Source: a virus
Length of the DNA stretch: 57,729 bases
Reading direction: 5' to 3' (one strand)
Virus record (IMG/VR): IMGVR_UViG_3300008261_000142
Location: 1 to 57,729 of that record
Numbering within the stretch: position 1 is the first letter of the stretch; every line of letters starts with the position of its first letter. This document shows positions 1-5,860 of this stretch, piece after piece. Position numbers and translations under genes: made by a program. The notes beneath the pieces are model-generated. The model had not been told where the DNA came from. It saw only the letters and a program-made list of their open reading frames with translations, and did not search any database.

Positions 1-114
1 TTTTGTATTCCGGAAATCGAAGCCTCGATTTTCGGAATGTACCAGGTTTGTAACATTTCTGTCATTCCGGAAATCGATGCTTCGATTTTCGAAATGTACC
101 AGGTTTGTAACATT
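1..114. repeat. Left copy of 114-bp terminal direct repeat
   Basis: Bases 1-114 are identical to bases 57616-57729 at the other end. This is what an assembler leaves when a circular or circularly permuted genome is opened, so the unit is about 57,615 bp. A true short terminal repeat is possible but less likely, because the repeat boundaries cut through 57-bp internal repeat units. Confidence 0.9.
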
Positions 115-152
115 TCTGTCATTCCGGAAATCGATGCTTCGATTCTCGGAAA
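7..152. repeat. 57-bp tandem repeats, each holding a hairpin
   Basis: Units start at 7, 64 and 121; the third is partial. Each begins ATTCCGGAAATCGA and contains an imperfect inverted repeat. In unit 1 the arms are 8-20 and 25-37 with loop AGCC and one mismatched pair out of 13; unit 2 has two mismatches. Both flanks have TTTGTAACATTT. The unit is 19 codons long and stays open in several frames, but nothing suggests it is translated. Repeated hairpins beside iterons suggest an origin or a replication-protein binding site (inference). Confidence 0.7.
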
Positions 153-190
153 ACCAGGCGTTAGCCTAACTTTCACCTAATACGGTGCAG

Positions 191-205
191 CCGAACCAGG
201 TTCGG
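191..205. promoter_or_regulatory. Perfect palindrome CCGAACC-A-GGTTCGG
   Basis: Seven-base arms with a one-base spacer, perfectly inverted. It lies between the hairpin repeats and a second, longer palindrome, so a dimeric protein site (operator or origin element) is likely. No promoter can be assigned with confidence. Confidence 0.5.
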
Positions 206-229
206 TCGGAGCGTATCGGGAAATTTTGC

Positions 230-250
230 GTACGTCATCGGATGACGTAC
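230..250. promoter_or_regulatory. Perfect 21-bp palindrome before the iterons
   Basis: GTACGTCATC-G-GATGACGTAC: ten-base arms with a one-base spacer, ending ten bases before the first iteron. This is the form of a binding site for a symmetric dimer. The position suggests a role in replication initiation or control of the rightward genes (inference). Confidence 0.55.
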
Positions 251-260
251 ACCGTCGCGC

Positions 261-340
261 GCTTGCGTTCGCTTGCGTTCGCTTGCGTTCGCTTGCGTTC
301 GCTTGCGTTCGCTTGCGTTCGCTTGCGTTCGCTTGTGTCG
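261..340. repeat. Seven 10-bp iterons GCTTGCGTTC plus one decayed copy
   Basis: Seven exact head-to-tail copies of GCTTGCGTTC occupy 261-330; 331-340 (GCTTGTGTCG) is an eighth, degenerate copy. A ten-base period places each copy on the same helix face, as in iteron origins. Related sequences recur inside the next gene in both orientations (near 506, 540 and 1085). With the adjacent palindromes and hairpin repeats this is the best origin candidate in the genome. No DnaA box was seen. Confidence 0.65.
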
Positions 341-467
341 CGCGCTTGTGCTCCCTTAGTGCACGAATGTAGATAGCCGGGCTTCACTTTCTTCACTTTT
401 TGTGCGATGATTCCCTCGTCGGCTGGCGCATCCCGCGCCGGCCTCCGCCTCAAGGAAGCACCTAACG

Positions 468-1430
468 ATGTCTATCTCGAATCCGATCTCTCCCGCGATG
501 CGCGCGCGCTTGCGCTCGCTTCGCATCGCCGAGACCGCCCGCTTGCGCTCGCTCGCTGGCGTCGCCCGATTCATCCCCGCCGAGGGGAATACGGTAGGAC
601 CGCAAAACGACGTCAAGGGCGCCGTGGCCGCCGGAACGTGGACGGCGTCGCGGCCCGACGAAGCATGGCTCGCCATGCCCACCGACCTTCATGCGGCGGC
701 AATGCTTCACGCGCTTCGTCATGCCGCGCGGGGGCGCATCGTCGGCATTCTGGGGCGCAAGGGATCGCCAACGGTCGACGTCGCGCTTCCCGATCCTCAC
801 TTCGTGGAAGACCGCGAAGCGGCTGCCGATGCCGTGGCGTTCGTCTGGCGAGCAATGCAGATGGGCAAAGTGAAGGGCAACCCGTTGCCCTTCCTTTGCG
901 GCGTCGCACGAAGAATGGGCAAGCGGCGCGAACAGCATCGGATCCGTGAGCGAAGCAACATCACCGAGGGTGCAACGGACCGCACCGTTCCGGACGATTG
1001 TCTCGCCTTGAGCGACGCGGAACTGGCGACGCGAACGGAAGGCACCCTTCGTGCTTCTTTCGGCCATCGTTTCGTGCGCGCCGCGAGCGCAAGCGAACGG
1101 AAGCGCGCGGCGAAGGAAGCGCAAACCCGATGGCGTCGCCGTTCGATCGATCCGGCGGAGCTGGAACGCTTGCGCGAAGTGAACGCTCGCGCCGATGCAA
1201 CGGATGAGCCGTGGGGCCTGGCCGTGCACAATCCATGCCACAAGAAAAAAAGAAAAAAAAAGCGCAACAAACGTGTCGCATCGGGACCGCTACGTCGGCA
1301 CCGGACGCCCTGGCCAACTCTGGCACCTCACTATAAACCCCAACTTTTCCGCCCAGGCAAAAATAACCTACCAAAAAAGAGACTTGATTTTTGCCCCCAG
1401 GCCCTTTACGAAGGGCAAAAATACTCATGA
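468..1430 (+). CDS. Arg/Lys-rich origin-proximal protein, function unknown
   Basis: I do not recognise this 320-residue protein. It is the first plus-strand gene after the iteron region. A central stretch (about 60-230) looks like ordinary folded protein; the start has two RLRSL segments and there is a SERKR segment near 210, all encoded by DNA resembling the iterons. A tract of Lys and Arg (about 259-269) is encoded by A7-G-A9 near 1243-1261 and includes the slippery heptamer A-AAA-AAG. The zero-frame tail after it looks non-protein-like, whereas a -1 shift would end after about 24 residues at TAA near 1334. AAGGAA lies about 10 bases before the ATG. A DNA-binding or initiator role is only suggested by position and charge. 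Confidence 0.5.
   Translation: MSISNPISPAMRARLRSLRIAETARLRSLAGVARFIPAEGNTVGPQNDVKGAVAAGTWTASRPDEAWLAMPTDLHAAAMLHALRHAARGRIVGILGRKGSPTVDVALPDPHFVEDREAAADAVAFVWRAMQMGKVKGNPLPFLCGVARRMGKRREQHRIRERSNITEGATDRTVPDDCLALSDAELATRTEGTLRASFGHRFVRAASASERKRAAKEAQTRWRRRSIDPAELERLREVNARADATDEPWGLAVHNPCHKKKRKKKRNKRVASGPLRRHRTPWPTLAPHYKPQLFRPGKNNLPKKRLDFCPQALYEGQKYS
1356..1416. other. Nested inverted and direct repeats before gene 1427
   Basis: GGCAAAAAT (1356-1364) and ATTTTTGCC (1387-1395) form a perfect 9-bp inverted repeat. GCCCTT-TACG-AAGGGC (1401-1416) is a second hairpin, and GGCAAAAATA recurs after it. The second hairpin holds the AAGG that could act as ribosome-binding site for the ATG at 1427, so folding could mask it. 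No U tract follows either hairpin, so they are not convincing terminators. Confidence 0.4.
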
Positions 1431-1972
1431 AGATCCGAAAGCTCGCCAAGTACAACCCCGTGGTCCGCATCAACGGCATCTACCTTGATGGCACCGAACG
1501 CGAACTCCGCCGATGTGGGATGCTGCCCGACCTCTTCTCTGACCGGGACGGCAACCTCTACCGACTCTCCCGCGTGCGCCCAAGCAGCCTTGGAGGCCAC
1601 CCGGTCATCAAGTACCGAGGCAACAGCGTCATGGTGCGGCACCTCGTCATGGATGCCTGGAGCCCCGGCTGGGAAGAGGAAGGCAGCCTCGTGACACCGG
1701 TCAACGGCAACGAATTCGAGACCGGCTTCGACAACCTCGAGATCATCGACAAGGGCCGCGGTCGGCCTCGCAGCAACATGGCGATGAAGCAACTCATGGC
1801 AGTCGAGTTGATCCAGATGACCCAGGGCGATATCGAAGCTGTATGCGAAGAGCTCAGCGTCCCGCCCCTCTTCGTCGAGAAGGCAATCAAGGCATGGGCT
1901 CCTTGGCTATTGGAAGACCAGAACAGCCGCTTCAACCGACTTCCGGTTGACGTGGAAACGGAAGATGACTAG
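1427..1972 (+). CDS. HNH-like protein with degenerate active site
   Basis: The predicted 181-residue protein resembles the small HNH endonucleases common in phages: a beta-rich segment, a conserved HLVMDAW helix like the HRLVAEAF helix of that family, then a loop ending NGNEFETGFDNLEII, which matches the NGDKTDNRVENLEWV pattern. The usual catalytic VNHI before NG is TPVN here, so the key histidine seems lost and nuclease activity is doubtful. The C-terminal 60 residues look helical and may form an HTH. I chose the ATG at 1427 because the longer reading runs through the hairpins before it. It sits near the terminase genes, where HNH proteins often occur. Confidence 0.55.
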   Translation: MKIRKLAKYNPVVRINGIYLDGTERELRRCGMLPDLFSDRDGNLYRLSRVRPSSLGGHPVIKYRGNSVMVRHLVMDAWSPGWEEEGSLVTPVNGNEFETGFDNLEIIDKGRGRPRSNMAMKQLMAVELIQMTQGDIEAVCEELSVPPLFVEKAIKAWAPWLLEDQNSRFNRLPVDVETEDD

Positions 1973-1981
1973 CATCCTGAT

Positions 1982-2302
1982 ATGCGTCACATTCTTTCTC
2001 TGGCACTTTTGGCTGCTCTTCCGGCTTGCTTCTGCTCTCCTCAACAGGTGGAGCCCGCTGCTCGCAGCGCAGCCGAGCTCCGCGTCCTGTTTGATCGTGA
2101 GCAGGCGGTCAACCGCGCTCTGGTCGAGGCCAGCAACCCGCAGCCCGCGACGCTGCAGGTCTACATCGCTGCCCAGGGCGAAACGAAGCAGGCGTTCATG
2201 GCGGTCTTCAACGCCCACCTCGCCCACCTCGCCAGCCTCGGTCAGGTCTCGCCGGAGTCGATCACCAAGATCATTGACGCGGCTGCGCCGCTGGTGAAGT
2301 GA
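1982..2302 (+). CDS. Small lipoprotein
   Basis: A 106-residue protein starting with a basic residue, a hydrophobic core and the lipobox LPAC, so signal peptidase II should cut before Cys16. The mature part is about 90 residues, mostly helical, with no membrane segment. It precedes a short helical protein by a TGATG overlap at 2302. Outer-membrane lipoproteins in phages serve as outer spanins or in superinfection exclusion; I cannot decide between these. It lacks the proline-rich stretch usual in outer spanins, and a unimolecular spanin candidate exists at 33706. Confidence 0.65.
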   Translation: MRHILSLALLAALPACFCSPQQVEPAARSAAELRVLFDREQAVNRALVEASNPQPATLQVYIAAQGETKQAFMAVFNAHLAHLASLGQVSPESITKIIDAAAPLVK

Positions 2303-2502
2303 TGGACATCCAACTCGATCTCAGCAACGTCTCGCCAGAAGCGTTCATCGCCAAGCTACCGAAGCTCGATAAGGAGCGAATCGAGCTTTTGGTGGCTGAG
2401 CTGGAAGCCATCACGAAGGCCAACATCGACACCGCCGCCAAGTGGAACTCCTTCCTAACGCTGCTGCACACCGCCCTCGTCGTAGCAAGCAAGACGGCTT
2501 GA
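2302..2502 (+). CDS. Small helical protein, unknown
   Basis: The ATG at 2302 overlaps the preceding stop (TGATG), giving 66 residues. A GTG one codon earlier is possible. The protein is acidic and helical, with repeated Leu spacing (PKLDKERIELLVAELEAI), and ends TALVVASKTA. No family recognised. The stop overlaps a TTG that probably starts the next gene (TTGA), so the three genes look translationally coupled. Confidence 0.55.
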   Translation: MDIQLDLSNVSPEAFIAKLPKLDKERIELLVAELEAITKANIDTAAKWNSFLTLLHTALVVASKTA

Positions 2503-3281
2503 TCCTCGATGCCGATGACCCAGACTTCCTGGGTCATCGGTTCCTTCGAGCCGCCTACCGCACGACCCGAGCCCTGCTCATTTGCAAGGAGCTCCTCAAC
2601 CCCGGCCAAAGCCTCCACGAGGCGGTCTTGAGCCGAGTAGACGGCGACGTTTTGGCTACTCGAGCCCGGATCTCGTCGGCTTCGGTGTTCTCGGACATCT
2701 CAAGCGAAGCAGGCATCCTCCCAACCGCCCCGCAAGACGACTCATCGCCCGAAGAGGTCGAAAAGATCGCTACCAGCCACGGGTACGCTGCCATCGAACT
2801 CGGCTACGAGCCCGAGGATCCCTGCCTGCACTGGTTCAAGGCAGACCAGATCCAAGAGTTCTTCCCATCTACCCAAGCCCTCATCGAGTTTGAGGTAGAG
2901 CTGATCGAAGCGGCAGGAAAGAGCCTAGTCCGAGACGGGAGAATCGCAGCGGCTCAGCGCATCAAAAACGCCCTAGGAACCCCCTCGGTCATGGAGCGGA
3001 AGGACTGGACCGCCCTGCCGGCTTCCTACCTCAGGGACTACAGCAGCCTGCCTACAGAAGACGACCGAGCCCTAATGCTCGCCAGACTCGAGCGAATCGC
3101 CGCCAAAGCCCGCGAAAGCCTAGATATCCGAACAGAACTGTCCGCCATGAATGCCATGGCTAGGGTCCAAGGCCTCACCTTTGCAGACGACACCAAATCA
3201 CAGCGCGAACTGGTCTTGCTTCTTGGAAACCGGGGCGGGAGGCCCGATGCCCCCATCCCAAAACTGCCCCCGGCAAGCTAA
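2499..3281 (+). CDS. Possible small terminase subunit
   Basis: The frame is open from 2442, but the TTG at 2499 overlaps the upstream stop as TTGA, so I start there (260 residues). The protein is helical throughout. Residues about 205-240 have the pattern of a C-terminal oligomerisation helix followed by ARVQGLTFADD, reminiscent of small terminases and their regulators. It lies two genes before the large terminase, the usual place for the small subunit. No clear N-terminal HTH is visible, so the call rests mainly on position. Confidence 0.4.
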   Translation: MILDADDPDFLGHRFLRAAYRTTRALLICKELLNPGQSLHEAVLSRVDGDVLATRARISSASVFSDISSEAGILPTAPQDDSSPEEVEKIATSHGYAAIELGYEPEDPCLHWFKADQIQEFFPSTQALIEFEVELIEAAGKSLVRDGRIAAAQRIKNALGTPSVMERKDWTALPASYLRDYSSLPTEDDRALMLARLERIAAKARESLDIRTELSAMNAMARVQGLTFADDTKSQRELVLLLGNRGGRPDAPIPKLPPAS

Positions 3282-3297
3282 GATACCGCCTACGCAC

Positions 3298-3582
3298 ATG
3301 GTCATATGCTCAGCGGTCCTTAGTTCCTCAGCCCTTTTGGGCATGCTCGGCTACGGTGCTCTCATGCTCGGACAAGAAAGCACTGCTCAAGACTGGACCG
3401 TCCTCGGCATCCTAGGTGCCGTGGTGGTAGGGATCGGCAGCCGAATGGTGGTTGCGGTAGAGAAGAATACCCAGACCCTAGCTGACGTGACAAGTTCTTT
3501 GAAGTTGTTGCTTCACGCCCACTCTTCCCACAAGGAAGAACTTCGAGATGCGGTCGAACGCATCCCCTGCCATAAGAAGTGA
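3298..3582 (+). CDS. Two-helix membrane protein, holin candidate
   Basis: Starting at the ATG at 3298 the protein has 94 residues. Two hydrophobic helices (about 2-24 and 33-53) are joined by a short loop, followed by a polar tail rich in His and charged residues. Small size, two helices and a charged C-terminus fit class II holins but also other phage membrane proteins. The stop overlaps the GTG of the large terminase (GTGA). Upstream reading is open to 3151 but overlaps the preceding gene. Confidence 0.5.
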   Translation: MVICSAVLSSSALLGMLGYGALMLGQESTAQDWTVLGILGAVVVGIGSRMVVAVEKNTQTLADVTSSLKLLLHAHSSHKEELRDAVERIPCHKK

Positions 3583-4979
3583 AGCAGTTCTATCGCGACC
3601 TCGATCGAAGCCTCAGCGACATCCACAAGTTCGCTAGAGACATCCTCCGCTTCAAGCCCACGGATCAGCAGGCTCAGCTGTTCGACCTGATCCAGTTCGA
3701 GACCTTCGCACCCCAAGCAGACCGCAAGAAGGGCATCTGCGTCAAATCGGGCCAAGGCCCAGGCAAGACCTCTGCAGCAACCGTAGCTGCACTCTTCCGG
3801 CTCATGCAGACGCCTGGCCGGCTCGTGCTGGTCACCTCCCCAACCCGCCGGCAGGTCGAAGACATCTGGGTAGCCGAGCTCCAACGCCGCGTCAGCCAAG
3901 CACCGCCAGAGTTCCAGACGCTGCTGGATGTCCAGAAGCAGAAGATCCGCGTCGCCGGCTTCAATAAGTGGGAAATCGTGACCGCAACGTCGGTCAAGCC
4001 CGAGAACGTCCAGGGCTACCACGAGGCGGGCATGACCGTCATCGTCGACGAGGCATCCGGCATCGAACGCAAGATCTGGGGAACGCTCAAGGGCACCATC
4101 ACCGGCCCAGACAACCTCCTTGTCGCCATCGGCAACCCGAACGACCGCGACACGGAGTTCTTCGACATGTTCAACAAGGACAAGCACCTCTACCACCGCT
4201 TGACTTGGAACGCCGAAGACAGCCCGAACGTCGATCGCCGCCACATCGATCGCATGGCAGCCGAGTACGGTCGCGACAGCGACGTGTTCCGCGTGCGCGT
4301 GCTCGGTGAGTTTCCTCGAGAGAGCCCGAACGTCGTCATCCGCTACGAGGACCTGCTCTACGCTTGCCGCGAGAAGCCGTTCCTCCAAGCCTTCCAAGAG
4401 CTGGCACCGTACGACAACGGCCAGCGAAAGCAGATCGGCATCGACTTGGCCCGCTTCGGTGGCGACGAGTCGGTTGTCGTGGCGCGCTACAACTGCGCGA
4501 TGGTCGGCAAGCTGCAGTTCAGCAAGCGAGAGCCGTCAGACGTAGTAGAGGCGGCTTTCCGCTACCAGAGAGAGCTCGGCTGGGACGACGCCTCGACGGT
4601 GTACTGCGTCGACGCTGGAGGCATGGGTCAAGGCGTCCTGCACATGTTTTATGAGCAGGGAAAGCGAGTCTTTGAGTTTCACTCAAACGGCAAGAGCTTT
4701 GAGCCTCGTGTCTACAACGACGCGATCACCGAAGCGTACTTCCATCTTCGCCTGCTCACGCGCGAGCGTCGCCTGCACCTGAAGGAGGACATGAACTCCT
4801 TCCAACAGCTGGTCAGCCGGCAGTATCGCTATGATCAGGGGCTCTTTCGGCTAGAATCGAAGGACGAGTTCCTTAGGCGTGTTGGAACCGAGGAATTCAC
4901 CAGCCCAGATCGAGCAGACGCTACCGCCCTAGCTTTTTACCCCTACGCCAACGCCGGAATGAGCTCGGTGACTGCATGA
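3579..4979 (+). CDS. terL: Terminase large subunit
   Basis: The packaging ATPase/nuclease that drives DNA into the prohead. Of 466 residues, the N-terminal ATPase has Walker A at 57-66 (SGQGPGKTSA, Lys63), Walker B at 153-160 (TVIVDEAS, Asp157/Glu158) and a coupling region near 185 (AIGNPNDRD). The C-terminal RNase H-like nuclease has the expected acidic residues Asp289 (GIDLARFGGDES), Asp345 (VDAGGMG) and Asp447 (DRADATAL). Length and motif order are normal. The start is GTG, overlapping the previous stop; its end overlaps the next gene (ATGA). It is far from the portal gene (31740), which is unusual. Confidence 0.95.
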   Translation: MKQFYRDLDRSLSDIHKFARDILRFKPTDQQAQLFDLIQFETFAPQADRKKGICVKSGQGPGKTSAATVAALFRLMQTPGRLVLVTSPTRRQVEDIWVAELQRRVSQAPPEFQTLLDVQKQKIRVAGFNKWEIVTATSVKPENVQGYHEAGMTVIVDEASGIERKIWGTLKGTITGPDNLLVAIGNPNDRDTEFFDMFNKDKHLYHRLTWNAEDSPNVDRRHIDRMAAEYGRDSDVFRVRVLGEFPRESPNVVIRYEDLLYACREKPFLQAFQELAPYDNGQRKQIGIDLARFGGDESVVVARYNCAMVGKLQFSKREPSDVVEAAFRYQRELGWDDASTVYCVDAGGMGQGVLHMFYEQGKRVFEFHSNGKSFEPRVYNDAITEAYFHLRLLTRERRLHLKEDMNSFQQLVSRQYRYDQGLFRLESKDEFLRRVGTEEFTSPDRADATALAFYPYANAGMSSVTA

Positions 4980-5203
4980 AGTGTCCTAACTGCCCCGAAG
5001 AGCACATGTGCGTCACGCATGTCTACTCTGCCGGCGATCGTGCTGAGTCCCGAAACCTGCGTTGCCCGACCTGCGGCTTCAAGTCCAGCTCGATTACCTT
5101 CCTGATCGAGCGACCCCAGGGGCGGAAGTACGGCCTTGGAGGCCAGGCACTCGCCAGCAAGATCCTCTCAGGCAAGATCCAGAAGCCTAATCTGCCCAGT
5201 TAG
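4976..5203 (+). CDS. Zinc-ribbon protein
   Basis: A 75-residue protein that begins MKCPNCPEEH and has a second pair, RCPTCGF, at about 29-34, giving a CxxC...CxxC zinc ribbon resembling the N-terminus of NrdR-type regulators. The C-terminus is basic. It overlaps the terminase stop by four bases (ATGA) and its own end overlaps the convergent gene 5187-5624 by 17 bp. A nucleic-acid-binding role is likely; the target is unknown. Confidence 0.65.
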   Translation: MKCPNCPEEHMCVTHVYSAGDRAESRNLRCPTCGFKSSSITFLIERPQGRKYGLGGQALASKILSGKIQKPNLPS

Positions 5204-5624
5204 CATCCTCGTAGATGCTTTTGAACTGTGACTGGTCGATAAGTTCCCTTTTTCGACACCGTCTTCCGTATCTGGCAATTTCGATGCATTCGAGGATTTC
5301 TCCTCGAATAGACCACCTAGCCAGAGTCGAAAAATTGAGCTTTTTTGACTCTGAAAAGCTCAAACAGGCCCTCCAGAGGCCCTTATAGCCTGCCTGAAAC
5401 AGGTCTTCCGGCTCAATTCCAGCCGCTCTGGCACGCCAAATTCCGAGTTTTTTGACCCAAGTAGGTACCAATCTTCGATACTTTTCGAAGAGTTCGTAGT
5501 GACTTTCTTTGGGTATTTTGAGTGCTTTTTTGGCTTCTTTTAAGCACTTTCCGCACCAAAGCTGGGCATTTTTAGGCGTTCCGTGCCTAAAATTCGCCCC
5601 GCAGGAGGTGCATCGAGGTTTCAC
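5187..5624 (-). CDS. Mini sigma factor: zinc ribbon plus sigma-70 region 2
   Basis: A predicted 145-residue protein. I start it at the GTG at 5624, which overlaps the previous stop as GTGA. Residues 4-27 hold CTSC and CGKC, a zinc ribbon. Residues about 40-112 match sigma-70 region 2: a helix like LVPTWVKKLG, then GIEPEDLFQAGYKGLWRA, corresponding to the core-binding LxxEDLIQEGxIGLxRA pattern, then NFSTLARWSIRGEIL, corresponding to FSTYAxWWIRxAI, which reads the -10 element. There is no region 4. As the last gene of the late operon it could redirect host polymerase to phage promoters, but an inactive or decoy role is also possible. The base composition is visibly more AT-rich than the neighbours. 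Confidence 0.7.
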   Translation of the reverse strand: MKPRCTSCGANFRHGTPKNAQLWCGKCLKEAKKALKIPKESHYELFEKYRRLVPTWVKKLGIWRARAAGIEPEDLFQAGYKGLWRACLSFSESKKLNFSTLARWSIRGEILECIEIARYGRRCRKRELIDQSQFKSIYEDANWAD

Positions 5625-5860
5625 GGCACCAGAGAGACCTCTTTCCAAGCCCCGCCCTGGCTGAACCAGAGCTTCGCGGGGCTCACGGTGGCGACGATGC
5701 ACCGGTCGTAGCTGCCTGCGGCTGGCAGAGCCGCTACGTCGGCAACCTCATGCACTGGAAACGGTGCCTTGAGAGCGGCGTTTAGCAGATCTCGAAGCAG
5801 GGCATCCCACGCTTCGAGCTTGTTGACCAAAAGAGACGGGTTGGGGTTAGGACGGCTCAT
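5621..5860 (-). CDS. Small virion-associated protein
   Basis: A 79-residue protein. The last 30 residues (CIVATVSPAKLWFSQGGAWKEV) have the short beta pattern found at the ends of phage head-fibre and tail proteins, where a ligand is displayed as xLWYSDGGxW. The first half is helical. It overlaps the long tail protein upstream (ATGA) and the sigma-like gene downstream (GTGA), so it is part of the tail operon. A structural role is inferred from these two facts. Confidence 0.5.
   Translation of the reverse strand: MSRPNPNPSLLVNKLEAWDALLRDLLNAALKAPFPVHEVADVAALPAAGSYDRCIVATVSPAKLWFSQGGAWKEVSLVP

Noticed and set aside
185-453. Overlapping ORFs across the iterons on both strands (185-376 +, 235-453 -)
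   Set aside because: They are open only because the 10-bp GCTTGCGTTC repeats lack stops; products are pure repeats of RLRSLAFACV or SERKRTQANA type with no ribosome site.
462-1241. Minus-strand ORF of 259 residues opposite the origin-proximal gene
   Set aside because: Arg/His-rich composition typical of an antisense frame in GC-rich DNA; the plus-strand frame looks more protein-like and has a plausible start.
1401-1420. Terminator for gene 468-1430
   Set aside because: The GCCCTT/AAGGGC stem is followed by A residues, not T, on the plus strand, and no T run follows on the minus strand.
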